A stretch of DNA of 64,000 nt, taken from NCBI RefSeq assembly GCF_003336805.1, contig NZ_QFWJ01000001.1:186001-250000 (forward strand). The letters are read 5' to 3'. The position numbers and the translations under genes are program-made. This document shows positions 1-8,839 of the stretch, piece after piece (the first letter of the stretch is position 1; each line of letters starts with the position of its first letter). The DNA comes from Marinospirillum perlucidum (lineage in GTDB: Bacteria > Pseudomonadota > Gammaproteobacteria > Pseudomonadales > Halomonadaceae). The notes beneath the pieces were generated by a model. It ran no database searches. It worked only from the letters and a program-made list of their open reading frames with translations, and was not told the origin of the DNA.

Positions 1-1074
1 GTGAAACGACGCGAAGCCGAAGGCGCCCCCTATGTCGTACGCATGCTGGTGCCGGAAGAAGAGGGCGTCTGTGTGATCGAAGATCTTTTGCGCGGCCCCA
101 TGGAGCTGGACTGGAGCATGGTGGATGCCCAGATACTGCTGAAATCCGATGGCATGCCCACTTACCATCTTGCCAATGTGGTAGACGACCACCTGATGCA
201 AATCACTCACGTGCTCAGGGGGGAGGAATGGATCAATTCTGCACCCAAGCACCAGCTTTTGTATGAGTACTTGGGTTGGGAGATGCCGGTTCTTTGCCAT
301 TTGCCGTTGTTACGCAATCCGGACAAGTCCAAGCTGTCCAAGCGTAAAAACCCCACCTCGATTCGGTATTACCAGCGTATGGGCTATCTGCCAGAAGCGG
401 TGATTAACTATCTGGGTCGCATGGGTTGGTCCATGCCGGACGAGCGGGAAAAATTCAGTCTCGATGAAATGATCGAGCATTTTGATATTCAGCGGGTTTC
501 CCTGGGTGGCCCTGTTTTTGATGTAGAAAAACTGAGCTGGTTGAATGGCCTCTATCTGCGTGACCTGGATGATGAATCCTACCTGCAGCAACTAATGCAG
601 TGGGCCTTCAACAAGGAATATGTCAGCCAGATTATTCCTCAGATCAAGCCGCGCGTGGAGACGCTCTCCGATGTGGCTCCCCTGGCTGCTTATTTTTTCA
701 GTGGACTGCCCAGGATTAGCAAAGAGGATTTTGCCCAGCTGAAAATGCCTGAAGAGGTGGATCTGGTTGAGTTGATGCAGTTTTTGGTCTGGGAAATGGA
801 TGCCTTGCGGGAATGGAACAAGGAGCAGCTACTTGAGCGCATCAAATTCTTGAGTGAGGCCTCGGGGCTGAAAATGAAGGTCTATCTGCAACCGGTCTTT
901 TTAGCCATTGCTGGCACGACGACCTCCACTTCGGTGATGGATGCCATGGTGATTCTGGGGCCGGAAATCAGCCGTGCTCGATTGAGATTTGCCTTGGATC
1001 TGTTAACCGACGGCGGAGTCTCCAAGAAGCAGGCGAAGAAGCTGGAAAAGAAATACCAGCAGTTGCAACAATAG
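1..1074 (+). CDS. gltX: Glutamyl-tRNA synthetase, C-terminal part (5' end outside window)
   Basis: Class I aminoacyl-tRNA synthetase that charges tRNA-Glu with glutamate in the cytoplasm. The visible 357 residues contain the end of the catalytic domain, including [17 protein letters not shown] with the KLSKR version of the KMSKS loop at visible residues 111-115, then the helical anticodon-binding region to the stop. Bacterial GltX is usually about 470-500 residues, so roughly 130 N-terminal residues with the HIGH motif lie before base 1; the GTG at base 1 is therefore not the real start. A strong terminator follows at 1095-1123, then tRNA-Ala and its own substrate tRNA-Glu. Identification is secure; it is partial only because of the window edge. 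Confidence 0.96.
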   Translation: MKRREAEGAPYVVRMLVPEEEGVCVIEDLLRGPMELDWSMVDAQILLKSDGMPTYHLANVVDDHLMQITHVLRGEEWINSAPKHQLLYEYLGWEMPVLCHLPLLRNPDKSKLSKRKNPTSIRYYQRMGYLPEAVINYLGRMGWSMPDEREKFSLDEMIEHFDIQRVSLGGPVFDVEKLSWLNGLYLRDLDDESYLQQLMQWAFNKEYVSQIIPQIKPRVETLSDVAPLAAYFFSGLPRISKEDFAQLKMPEEVDLVELMQFLVWEMDALREWNKEQLLERIKFLSEASGLKMKVYLQPVFLAIAGTTTSTSVMDAMVILGPEISRARLRFALDLLTDGGVSKKQAKKLEKKYQQLQQ

Positions 1075-1094
1075 CAAAAGGTTGTTTTGGATTC

Positions 1095-1123
1095 GGGGCT
1101 GGCAGTTCGCCAGCCCTTTTTTT
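1095..1123 (+). terminator. Rho-independent terminator of gltX
   Basis: An 8-bp GC-rich stem (GGGCTGGC at 1096-1103, GCCAGCCC at 1109-1116) with a five-base loop is followed by seven T. It lies 21 bases after the gltX stop. Confidence 0.92.
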
Positions 1124-1160
1124 ATGGCGGAAATTTTTTCTAAAAAAACCAAAAAAAAGC

Positions 1161-1189
1161 TTGACGCTTCAGGGGTCTAGACGTAATAT
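1161..1189 (+). promoter_or_regulatory. Promoter of the tRNA-Ala/tRNA-Glu unit
   Basis: TTGACG at 1161-1166 and TAATAT at 1184-1189 are separated by 17 bases. The bases after the -10 box are CG-rich (ACGCACCG), the usual discriminator of growth-rate-controlled stable-RNA promoters. The first tRNA begins at 1213. Confidence 0.75.
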
Positions 1190-1212
1190 ACGCACCGTCT
1201 TCCGGACAACGT

Positions 1213-1288
<76 letters not shown>

Positions 1289-1310
1289 CTTCCTTTTCCG
1301 AAAGATCTGC

Positions 1311-1386
1311 GTCCCATTCGTCTAGTGGTCCAGGACACCGCCCTTTCACGGCGGTAACAGGGGTTCGAACCCCCTATGGGACGCCA
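1311..1386 (+). tRNA. tRNA-Glu (anticodon TTC)
   Basis: Acceptor GTCCCAT pairs with ATGGGAC. The anticodon stem CCGCC/GGCGG encloses loop CTTTCAC with anticodon TTC, the T arm has GGTTCGAACCC, and CCA is encoded. It sits just downstream of the gene for its own synthetase, gltX. Confidence 0.96.
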
Positions 1387-1632
1387 CTTTTCTCTACTTC
1401 CCCCAAGAAACTGTCCACATATCCAGAAGTGCTGGAAAGCCCTTGTTTTGATTTGCTATTTCAGCATTTTGATCGTTATTCATTTGTCTTCAGAGCAGCT
1501 GTCTCTTTTTACGGATGCGCGTAAGCTATTGATTTCCAAGAGTGCAGCCTGATATCTGGTCAAATAATGATCAATCTGTCTTTGTGGGGATGACTCGCTG
1601 GCTGGACACTTTTCCCCAAGCCTTTTCCACGA

Positions 1633-1659
1633 CTTTATCCACAGATAGTGTGGATAAAG
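1633..1659. other. Perfect inverted pair of DnaA boxes forming an 11-bp palindrome
   Basis: TTATCCACA at 1635-1643 and its exact reverse complement TGTGGATAA at 1649-1657 both match the strongest DnaA-box consensus. With two flanking base pairs they form CTTTATCCACA / TGTGGATAAAG around a 5-base loop. Imperfect box-like sequences lie nearby (TTTTCCACG at 1623-1631, TTTTCCCCA at 1610-1618, CTGTCCACA at 1411-1419). The palindrome lies just beyond the 3' end of the HD-GYP gene, so it could instead be a transcript-end hairpin, but no T-run follows in that direction. The sequence match is certain; DnaA binding is inference. Confidence 0.5.
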
Positions 1660-1663
1660 CGGC

Positions 1664-3532
1664 TTAGATATCGTCCAGCAGCAAGTCGTTATTGAGTTTG
1701 TATTTGGCGGGGTCTTCAGGGCCGGCCACTTTTTTCCAGCGACTACTGGAGCCGACTTGAACGTCTTCAAGCGCCAGGGGGCGACCAGTGTTCTTGTTGA
1801 ATACCAGACGAACCTGATCAGGTGTGGCATTGGCAGTCAGGGTTTTAACAAAGCCCAGATCACCATTGGCAAAGCCCACCAGAGAGCCGATCGGGAAGAT
1901 GCCCTGGTTCTTGATCAGTTGCTGGGTCATGCCCTGGTCCAGCTGGTTGCTCATGCCTAGCAGGCGCTTGAAAGCCAGAGCATGGGGCAGGCCTGCACGA
2001 TAGCTGCGGCCGTTGGTCATGGCATCAAATACATCAATCACGGCTGCCAGCTTGCCTACAGGGCTCATGGAAATCCCCTTGAGGCGTTCAGGATGACCCG
2101 AACCATCCAAGCGCTCGCAATTCTGGGTAGCAACTTGCAGAGCAATATCGGGTGTGCCTGGCTGGCGCGAGAGGATTTCCCGTGTCAGCAGCGAGTGCTT
2201 GTGCATGACCTTGGCTTCTTTCTCGGTCAGGTCGCTGGTTTTACCGATAATGCGCTCGGGTATGAGTCCTTTACCTAAGTCATGGCACAAGCCGGCAAAG
2301 ATGACATTGGTTAGGTATTCTCTGTCACGGGATTTGGGGTTGGCCGTATTGAACATCGTTTGATCGGCCAGAAGGACGGCCACGCTGACGGAATGTTCGA
2401 ATAGGTACTGCCCGGTACTGCGAACCCGCGTATAAAGAATTAACTCCTGGCGGTTATTTTCCAGTGCATTGAGCAGTTGTCTAGCGGCCTGCCAGGCCAT
2501 CTTGATCTGAAGCGGCTCCTTATTGCGTAGCTGCGTCACCAGGGTTCTGACTGCCTTGACGGCCAGTTGGTGAACGGCGCGGGCATCCAGATTGCCGGAA
2601 ACGCCTTCATCTTCAGTGGCTTCTTCTTTATCCTTGCCGTCTTTTTCTTTGCCTTTTTTCTTGCTGTCTTTTTCCTGTTCTGGCGGTTCAAAAAGTTCGG
2701 AAGGTGGCGTGTTGCTAGCATTCCCGGAAGCATTGCGGGCATGGTCCCGTTGGAGTTCGGTCACTACAAAAGAAATGCGCTGATCCTTTTTGGGATCCAT
2801 GTTGACGAACTGGCAACCCAAACTGCTGATCTTCTTTTTTTCATCATAGCCGACATGGCGAACGATGATGCCCAGTTCGATGATTTCACCATTGGGAAAA
2901 ATGATATGGCAGCAGTCAAACTGGGTGTTTTTTTCCAGGGTTTCCTGAAGATCGTCCTTGACGTCTACCTGACAGCCTTGAGCGGAAAGATCGCGCAAGA
3001 GGCCTTCATACTCGTAGCTGGGTTCCTGGGGAATCAGGTTGTCATATTCATCGCGTTTTTCCGGCGGTGTCTTGACCCCAAGGCGCACCTTGATTTCCAG
3101 AGTGGTTCTGACTGGCGCCCGGTAAAACTGACGTCTTTGCAAGAAATGCAGATTCTTGGGGAAGGGGATCTTATAGATGGGGGCACCATCTTTAACGGCC
3201 CGGCCGGAAGCCTGGACTTCACTGCCGCTGATTTTGCAGCCATCATGAAAGCTGTCAAAACTGAAAGGAACCGCCTTGGCCATCAAATCATCACCCCAGC
3301 GCGGGGTGACTTCATCGAGCAAAAAATATCCTTCCTTGTAATTTACAGAGACCACCATGCTGGTATAGCCATCAGCAACCGCATCAAAATTGAGTTTGAT
3401 GGGCGTATGCTTGTTCTGCAGTCTCTTTAACAAGCGATAGATGCCTTCACGCGAAGAAATATTCTGACCTTCGGGTTTCTTGTCTTTTTCTTCGGCGGAT
3501 GTCTCTTCGCTTTTGTTGTCCGTCTTGCCCAC
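1664..3532 (-). CDS. PilZ and HD-GYP domain protein with degenerate HD-GYP site
   Basis: A 622-residue cytoplasmic protein of cyclic-di-GMP signalling. Residues about 30-130 resemble the YcgR N-terminal domain. A PilZ domain follows, with RRQFYR at 133-138 and DLSAQG at 181-186, the usual c-di-GMP contacts. A Lys/Glu/Asp-rich linker spans 280-310, then an HD-GYP phosphodiesterase-like domain at 320-520 with HD at 417-418, His446 and DAMTN at 503-507. The signature HHExxDGxGYP reads NCERLDGSGHP at 471-481, so both metal-binding histidines are replaced by Asn and Cys. It may therefore be a c-di-GMP sensor or an inactive phosphodiesterase rather than a standard enzyme. No membrane segment is visible. 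It appears monocistronic, with a short A/T-rich leader. Confidence 0.85.
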   Translation of the reverse strand: MGKTDNKSEETSAEEKDKKPEGQNISSREGIYRLLKRLQNKHTPIKLNFDAVADGYTSMVVSVNYKEGYFLLDEVTPRWGDDLMAKAVPFSFDSFHDGCKISGSEVQASGRAVKDGAPIYKIPFPKNLHFLQRRQFYRAPVRTTLEIKVRLGVKTPPEKRDEYDNLIPQEPSYEYEGLLRDLSAQGCQVDVKDDLQETLEKNTQFDCCHIIFPNGEIIELGIIVRHVGYDEKKKISSLGCQFVNMDPKKDQRISFVVTELQRDHARNASGNASNTPPSELFEPPEQEKDSKKKGKEKDGKDKEEATEDEGVSGNLDARAVHQLAVKAVRTLVTQLRNKEPLQIKMAWQAARQLLNALENNRQELILYTRVRSTGQYLFEHSVSVAVLLADQTMFNTANPKSRDREYLTNVIFAGLCHDLGKGLIPERIIGKTSDLTEKEAKVMHKHSLLTREILSRQPGTPDIALQVATQNCERLDGSGHPERLKGISMSPVGKLAAVIDVFDAMTNGRSYRAGLPHALAFKRLLGMSNQLDQGMTQQLIKNQGIFPIGSLVGFANGDLGFVKTLTANATPDQVRLVFNKNTGRPLALEDVQVGSSSRWKKVAGPEDPAKYKLNNDLLLDDI

Positions 3533-3650
3533 TAGATGAATCCTAGATTTAGGTTTGATTAATCAAGCTTTGTTTGATAGCTTTTTTTGGCATGAAAAGC
3601 AAGTTACAAGGCTTTTCTTTTACCAAAAGAAACAGGATGTTAGTTATTGT

Positions 3651-4544
3651 TTACACCGCTTTTCCCAGAGCTTGGAGGCGCTTGAGGAGGCTAGAGGTAT
3701 CCCAGCGGCCGCCGCCTTGAAGCTGCACTTCGGCATAAAACTGGTCCACCAGTGCAGTAACAGGTAATTGTGCGCCCAGATCCCGAGCCTGATCAAGGCA
3801 GATTTTCAGATCCTTGCGCATCCAGTCTACTGCAAAGCCATGCTCATACTCGCCTGCAATCATGGTTTTATGACGATTGCTCATTTGCCAGGAACCGGCA
3901 GCCCCCTGACTAATCACATCAATGACTTTCTGTTGGTCAAGTCCGGCGAGGTCAGCAAAGTTGAGGCCCTCTGCCAAAGCTTGAACCAGGCCACCAATGC
4001 AAATCTGGTTGACCATCTTGGTCATCTGGCCGCTACCGCTGGGCCCCATATGGGTTACCGCCTTGGCAAAGAGGTCCATCAGCGGTTGGGCTCTTTCAAA
4101 GGCAGCTGCTTCACCCCCGACCATGACTGTTAACTGGCCGTTTTCAGCACCTTGCTGGCCGCCGGATACAGGGGCATCGAGAAAATCGATTTGTTTGGCA
4201 TTGCAGGCTTCAGCCATTTCCTGGGCTAGACTGGCGGAAGCTGTCGTATGGTCGACGATCAAGCCGCCAGGCTTGAGGGTAGAAAGAACGCCTTCCTTGC
4301 CAGTCACCACTTCACGAACATCTTCATCCTTGCCGACGCAGAGAAATACGATATCGGCATCGGCAGCAGCCTTGGCAGGTGTAAAGGCAAAGCTATGGCC
4401 GGGGTTTTGATCGACCCAGGCTTGGGCTTTGCTGGCGGTGCGATTGTAAACACTGACCTGGTGTCCGGCCTGGGCCAGATGATGAGCCATGGGGCCACCC
4501 ATGACGCCCAGACCAATGAATGCAAGGTTTTTCGCTGCTGTCAT
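3651..4544 (-). CDS. 3-hydroxyisobutyrate dehydrogenase family NAD(P)-dependent reductase
   Basis: A 297-residue cytosolic beta-hydroxyacid dehydrogenase. The N-terminal Rossmann fold has GLGVMG at 11-16. Asn34-Arg35 after the second strand suggests NADPH rather than NADH, as in tartronate semialdehyde reductases. The substrate loop DAPVSGG is at 123-129 and the catalytic lysine is in GQMTKMVNQ (Lys176). An in-frame ATG 12 bases upstream exists, but the chosen start has GGAG six bases before it. Substrate could be tartronate semialdehyde, 3-hydroxyisobutyrate or a succinic-semialdehyde-type compound; context (between an HD-GYP gene and gltA) does not decide. The family call is firm, the exact reaction is not. 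Confidence 0.85.
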   Translation of the reverse strand: MTAAKNLAFIGLGVMGGPMAHHLAQAGHQVSVYNRTASKAQAWVDQNPGHSFAFTPAKAAADADIVFLCVGKDEDVREVVTGKEGVLSTLKPGGLIVDHTTASASLAQEMAEACNAKQIDFLDAPVSGGQQGAENGQLTVMVGGEAAAFERAQPLMDLFAKAVTHMGPSGSGQMTKMVNQICIGGLVQALAEGLNFADLAGLDQQKVIDVISQGAAGSWQMSNRHKTMIAGEYEHGFAVDWMRKDLKICLDQARDLGAQLPVTALVDQFYAEVQLQGGGRWDTSSLLKRLQALGKAV

Positions 4545-4618
4545 GAAAGGCTCCATTTGTCAGGTGAATCTTAGCATTATGCCGTGTGAAGACAGCAAGA
4601 ACAATTCTGTAGCCGATC

Positions 4619-4645
4619 ATAAAAAAGGCTGCCGAAGCAGCCTTT
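4619..4645 (-). terminator. Rho-independent terminator of gltA
   Basis: Read on the minus strand, AAAGGCTGC and GCAGCCTTT form a 9-bp stem around a TTCG tetraloop and are followed by T residues. It begins 10 bases after the gltA stop. Confidence 0.9.
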
Positions 4646-4654
4646 GAATTCACC

Positions 4655-5941
4655 TTACTTGGAAGGGTAGTCTCTTTGTGCTTCACCGGTGTAAAGCTGG
4701 CGAGGACGGCCAATCTTGTAAGGGTTGCTGATCATTTCGTTCCAGTGAGAAATCCAGCCAATGGTGCGGCTGAGAGCGAAGATCGCGGTAAACATGTTGG
4801 TAGGAATACCGATAGCCTTGAGGATTAGGCCGGAATAGAAGTCCACGTTGGGATAGAGTTTGCGTTCCTTGAAGTATTCATCTTCCAGAGCAATCTCTTC
4901 CAGGCGCTTGGCGATCTTGAGCTTAGGATCGTCGGCCATGCCCAGTTCAGTCAGTACTTCGTCACAGGTTTTCTTCATGACTTTGGCGCGAGGGTCGAAA
5001 TTGCGGTAAACGCGGTGACCAAAGCCCATCAGCTTGAAGGGGTCGTTCTTGTCCTTGGCCTTGTCGACAAAGCGCTGAATGTTTTCTTCGGAGTCATCGC
5101 CGATTTCATCCAGCATGTTAAGTACAGCTTCGTTAGCGCCGCCGTGTGCAGGGCCCCAGAGTGCTGCGATACCGGAAGCGATGCAGGCGAAGGGGTTGGC
5201 GCCGGTGGAGCCAGCCAAACGAACAGTCGAGGTGGAGGCATTCTGTTCGTGGTCAGCATGCAGCATGAAGATGCGGTCCATGGCCTTGGCGAATACTGGG
5301 TTGACCTTGTATTCCTCGCAAGGAGTGGCAAACATCATGTGCAGGAAGTTTTCTGAATAGGAGAGGTCGTTGCGTGGATATACAAAAGGTTGACCGATGG
5401 AATACTTGTAGCACATGGCTGCAATGGTCGGCATTTTCGCAATCAGGCGATGTGCAGACACTTCACGGTGATAAGCATCGCTGATATCCATGGCTTCATG
5501 GTAAAAAGCCGACAGGGCACCAACAACACCACACATCACGGCCATGGGGTGGGCATCACGACGGAAGCCTTTGAAAAACTGGGTCAGTTGTTCGTGCACC
5601 ATGGTATGGCGACGGATGGTGTTTTCAAATTTGTCACGCTGGGCAGGGGTGGGGAGTTCACCATTCAGCAGCAGGTAGCAGAGTTCCACATAGTCGGAGT
5701 TCTCGGCCAGCTGATCAATGGGGTAGCCGCGGTGCAGGAGAATGCCCTTGGCACCATCAATGTAGGTGATTTTGGATTCGCAGGAGGCCGTTGCCATGAA
5801 ACCTGGATCATAAGTGAAGACACCGTGTGCGCCCAGACCGCGAACGTCGATAACGTCAGGTCCGACCGTGCCCGAAAGGACGGGAAATTCGATGTTCTGC
5901 TCAAGACCATCAACGGTCAGTACTGCTTTCTTGTCAGCCAT
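4655..5941 (-). CDS. gltA: Citrate synthase (type II)
   Basis: Condenses acetyl-CoA and oxaloacetate to citrate, the entry step of the TCA cycle. The 428-residue length is that of the hexameric, NADH-inhibited type of Gram-negative bacteria. Catalytic residues are visible as GPAHGG (His266), GFGHR (His309) and VDFYSG (Asp367). The start ATG is preceded by AAGGAGGCC-type pairing (minus-strand GGAGG). The gene is transcribed away from sdhC, with a consensus-like promoter in the shared 361-base spacer and a tetraloop terminator downstream, so it is a single-gene transcript that can be co-regulated with the sdh-suc operon. Confidence 0.98.
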   Translation of the reverse strand: MADKKAVLTVDGLEQNIEFPVLSGTVGPDVIDVRGLGAHGVFTYDPGFMATASCESKITYIDGAKGILLHRGYPIDQLAENSDYVELCYLLLNGELPTPAQRDKFENTIRRHTMVHEQLTQFFKGFRRDAHPMAVMCGVVGALSAFYHEAMDISDAYHREVSAHRLIAKMPTIAAMCYKYSIGQPFVYPRNDLSYSENFLHMMFATPCEEYKVNPVFAKAMDRIFMLHADHEQNASTSTVRLAGSTGANPFACIASGIAALWGPAHGGANEAVLNMLDEIGDDSEENIQRFVDKAKDKNDPFKLMGFGHRVYRNFDPRAKVMKKTCDEVLTELGMADDPKLKIAKRLEEIALEDEYFKERKLYPNVDFYSGLILKAIGIPTNMFTAIFALSRTIGWISHWNEMISNPYKIGRPRQLYTGEAQRDYPSK

Positions 5942-5997
5942 AAGGCCTCCTTATTTATTTTGAGTCTCTCTTGCCCAACTAAAATCTAAGTGGCACC

Positions 5998-6025
5998 ACT
6001 ATAGAAGGCTTAAAAAACTTGTCAA
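5998..6025 (-). promoter_or_regulatory. gltA promoter in the gltA-sdhC spacer
   Basis: On the minus strand a perfect TTGACA (6025-6020) is followed 16 bases later by TATAGT (6003-5998), putting the transcript start about 50 bases before the gltA ATG. Upstream lies a 10-base palindrome CCCAATTGGG (6050-6059) and a facing AATTGG (6033-6038), possibly an operator. The rest of the 361-base spacer (5942-6302) holds the sdh promoter and no other open frame that I can support. Confidence 0.7.
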
Positions 6026-6140
6026 TTACGCTAATTGGCTAGGGTAATCCCCAATTGGGTTGATAGAATGCCCCCGTCCTGCGTAAATGGCAGGTGATTA
6101 GATTCGCTTATTTTGATGCAGTGCACAACCTTTGGCTAGA

Positions 6141-6169
6141 TTGCGTAAGCAATTCCGGGTTCCTATAAT
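6141..6169 (+). promoter_or_regulatory. sdhCDAB-suc operon promoter
   Basis: TTGCGT (6141-6146) and a perfect TATAAT (6164-6169) are 17 bases apart. The expected start near 6176 would give a leader of about 125 bases before sdhC. Confidence 0.7.
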
Positions 6170-6302
6170 CAGCGACCTGCACCAGGGGGTGAAGTGCTGC
6201 AATTAGTGAGTCTGGTATAGCCTGACTGACAGATGAGCGCTTCCGAAAATAATCGCTTGTTGCCGGGGAAACCCGTGCAAGCACATAAGAGTGTGTAGAG
6301 CC

Positions 6303-6680
6303 GTGAATAGCAAAAGACCTGTAAACCTCGATATATCGACGATAAAACTACCCTTGTCAGCGTGGACATCGATCGTTCACCGGATCTCCGGTGTGATCAT
6401 GTTCGTTGGCCTTATCTTTATGTTTTGGGCTTTTGACGTCTCCCTGTCCTCACAGGAAGGCTTCGAAAGCGTCAAAGCTGTTCTGCAACAAAACTTCCTC
6501 GCCCAGTTTGTGCTGTGGGGTTTGTTGTCTGCCTTGGCGTACCACTGCGTAGCAGGCGTTAAGCACCTGATCATGGATCTGGATATCGGTGTCACTCTGG
6601 AGGGAGGACACAAGCTGTCACAGGCTGTGGTCGTCGTTTCCGCTGTTCTAATTCTGCTCGCAGGAGTCTGGGTATGGTAA
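6303..6680 (+). CDS. sdhC: Succinate dehydrogenase cytochrome b556 subunit
   Basis: Membrane anchor of respiratory complex II that binds heme b and ubiquinone. The 125-residue protein starts SKRPVNLDI-, the conserved SdhC N-terminus, then has WTSIVHRISG (quinone-site Ser/Arg region), three membrane helices and LAYHCVAGVKHL with the candidate heme-ligand histidine. I chose the GTG at 6303 because homologues begin at this residue; a second in-frame GTG lies at 6291. Ribosome binding sequence is poor at both (AAGAG 11 bases before 6303). The last 7 bases overlap sdhD, so the two anchors are translationally coupled. Confidence 0.93.
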   Translation: MNSKRPVNLDISTIKLPLSAWTSIVHRISGVIMFVGLIFMFWAFDVSLSSQEGFESVKAVLQQNFLAQFVLWGLLSALAYHCVAGVKHLIMDLDIGVTLEGGHKLSQAVVVVSAVLILLAGVWVW

Positions 6681-7021
6681 CCAATATTACAAATTTCGGC
6701 CGTAGCGGCCTTTCCGATTGGCTCATGCAGCGGGTCACCGCAGTAATCCTGCTGGTATACACCCTGTTTCTGGTGGGCTTTTTCCTGGGTAACTCTGACT
6801 TGGATTACCTGACATGGACTGCTCTCTTCCAGGCGACCTGGATGCGTATCTTCAGTCTCCTGGCGCTGGTCTCTCTGGCCGCTCACGCCTGGATCGGTCT
6901 CTGGACAGTGTCCACTGACTACCTGAAACCAACCGGTATCCGCCTGGTTTTCCAGGCCGTCGTAGCCCTGGCGTTGTTTGCCTTTGTGGTCTGGGGCGTT
7001 CAACTTTTGTGGGGAGTTTAA
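6674..7021 (+). CDS. sdhD: Succinate dehydrogenase hydrophobic membrane anchor subunit
   Basis: Second membrane anchor of complex II. It is 115 residues long with three transmembrane helices (about 16-36, 57-77 and 88-112). SGLSDWLMQRVTAV is the typical N-terminal stretch, and LAAHAWIGLWTVSTDYLKP carries the heme-facing histidine and the conserved Asp-Tyr quinone-site pair. It overlaps the end of sdhC by 7 bases and stops three bases before sdhA. Confidence 0.94.
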   Translation: MVTNITNFGRSGLSDWLMQRVTAVILLVYTLFLVGFFLGNSDLDYLTWTALFQATWMRIFSLLALVSLAAHAWIGLWTVSTDYLKPTGIRLVFQAVVALALFAFVVWGVQLLWGV

Positions 7022-7024
7022 TCC

Positions 7025-8812
7025 ATGTCAGCACTTCGTACTCTTGAATTTGATGCCATCATTGTTGGTGGTGGTGGTTCTGGTCTGCGTGCTGCCCTGC
7101 AGCTGGCGCAATCAGGCCGTAAAACAGCCGTAATCTCCAAGGTTTTCCCAACCCGTTCTCACACGGTATCTGCCCAGGGTGGTATTACCTGTGCCATTGC
7201 TTCCGATGATCCTAATGATGATTGGCGCTGGCACATGTACGACACCGTTAAGGGTTCTGACTATATCGGTGACCAGGACGCGATCGAATACATGTGTAAT
7301 GAAGGCCCTAAAGCGGTTTTCGAACTGGAGCACATGGGTCTGCCTTTCTCACGTACTGAACAGGGCCGTATCTACCAGCGTCCTTTCGGTGGTCAGTCCA
7401 AGGACTTCGGTAAGGGTGGTCAGGCTGCTCGTACTTGTGCTGCTGCTGACCGTACCGGTCACGCGCTGCTGCACACCCTTTACCAGGGTAACCTGAAAAA
7501 CAATACGACCTTCCTGAACGAATGGTATGCCGTTGATCTGGTAAAAAATGCCAACAATGATGTGGTCGGCTGTATTGCTGTTTGCATCGAAACCGGTGAA
7601 ACCGTTTTTGTTAAAGCCAAGGCAACCGTCATGGCAACCGGTGGTGCAGGCCGTATCTACGCTTCCACAACCAACGCCCTGATTAACACTGGTGACGGTA
7701 TCGGTATGGCACTGCGTGCCGGTTTTGCCATGCAGGATATGGAAATGTGGCAGTTCCACCCAACCGGTATCTGGGGTGCAGGTACGCTGGTGACTGAAGG
7801 TTGCCGTGGTGAAGGTGGTTACCTGATCAATAAAGATGGTGAGCGCTTTATGGAGCGTTACGCGCCTAATGCCAAAGACTTGGCGGGTCGTGACGTGGTT
7901 GCTCGCTCCATGGTTCTGGAAATTCTGGAAGGTCGTGGTGCTGGCGAGAAGGGTGACCATGTATTCCTGAAGCTGGATCACCTGGGTGAAGAGGTTCTGA
8001 ACAAGCGTCTGCCTGGTATCCTGGAACTGTCCCGTACCTTTGCACACGTCGATCCTGTTAAAGAACCTATCCCTGTTGTTCCTACCTGTCACTACATGAT
8101 GGGTGGTATTCCTACCAACATTCACGGTCAGGCAATCACTGTGGATGAGAATGGCAAGGATCAGGTGGTTAACGGTCTTTATGCCTGTGGTGAAGCGGCT
8201 TGTGTATCCGTACACGGTGCCAACCGTCTGGGCGGTAACTCACTGCTGGATCTGGTTGTCTTCGGTCGTGCTGCGGGTCAGTACATCGAGCAGGTTCTGG
8301 ATCAGGGTGTTCAGTACGATGAAGCCTCTGAAGCCGATCTGGAAGCCTCTCTGGCGCGCATGAATCGTTGGAATGAATCTTCTGGTGGTGAATCTGTACC
8401 TGCGCTGCGTGCAGAGCTGCAAGAGTGCATGCAGAACTACTTCGGTGTGTTCCGTGAAGGTGAATACATGGAGAAGGGTATTGCCCAGCTGAAGGATCTG
8501 CGCGAGCGTATCAACAAGGCGCATCTGGAAGACAAGAGCAATGCTTTCAACACTGCGCGTATTGAAGCTCTGGAGCTGGATAACCTGCTGGAAGTGGCAG
8601 AAGCTACCGCTATCTCTGCTTATGAGCGTCGTGAAAGCCGTGGTGCCCACAGCCGCAACGACTACACCGAGCGGGATGATGAGAACTGGCTGAAGCATTC
8701 TGTTTACATGCCAAAGACCAAAACTCTCGGTAAGCGCGACGTTAATATGGCTCCCAAGCTGGTCCAGGGTGACCTGCTGAAGCACTTTGAGCCAAAAGTT
8801 CGTACTTACTAA
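7025..8812 (+). CDS. sdhA: Succinate dehydrogenase flavoprotein subunit
   Basis: Catalytic subunit of complex II that oxidises succinate to fumarate. At 595 residues it has the standard length. The dinucleotide fold [11 protein letters not shown] is at 15-25, and [13 protein letters not shown] holds the covalent-FAD histidine (His46). [11 protein letters not shown] and the C-terminal [13 protein letters not shown] form the substrate and FAD contacts. It follows sdhD by three bases and precedes sdhB in the usual CDAB order. Codon choice here is visibly biased to a few preferred codons (GGT, CTG, CGT), as in highly expressed genes. Confidence 0.99.
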   Translation: MSALRTLEFDAIIVGGGGSGLRAALQLAQSGRKTAVISKVFPTRSHTVSAQGGITCAIASDDPNDDWRWHMYDTVKGSDYIGDQDAIEYMCNEGPKAVFELEHMGLPFSRTEQGRIYQRPFGGQSKDFGKGGQAARTCAAADRTGHALLHTLYQGNLKNNTTFLNEWYAVDLVKNANNDVVGCIAVCIETGETVFVKAKATVMATGGAGRIYASTTNALINTGDGIGMALRAGFAMQDMEMWQFHPTGIWGAGTLVTEGCRGEGGYLINKDGERFMERYAPNAKDLAGRDVVARSMVLEILEGRGAGEKGDHVFLKLDHLGEEVLNKRLPGILELSRTFAHVDPVKEPIPVVPTCHYMMGGIPTNIHGQAITVDENGKDQVVNGLYACGEAACVSVHGANRLGGNSLLDLVVFGRAAGQYIEQVLDQGVQYDEASEADLEASLARMNRWNESSGGESVPALRAELQECMQNYFGVFREGEYMEKGIAQLKDLRERINKAHLEDKSNAFNTARIEALELDNLLEVAEATAISAYERRESRGAHSRNDYTERDDENWLKHSVYMPKTKTLGKRDVNMAPKLVQGDLLKHFEPKVRTY

Positions 8813-8839
8813 TCAGAATTCGATGTTGGGAGAGTAAAG

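Noticed and set aside
1-30. The GTG at base 1 as the start of a short gltX
   Set aside because: Catalytic-domain residues continue from the first codon and the HIGH motif is missing, so the gene begins before the window.
2567-3430. A 287-codon open frame on the plus strand opposite the PilZ/HD-GYP gene
   Set aside because: The residues opposite the Lys/Glu-rich linker give an artificial Phe/Leu-rich stretch that only imitates a membrane protein.
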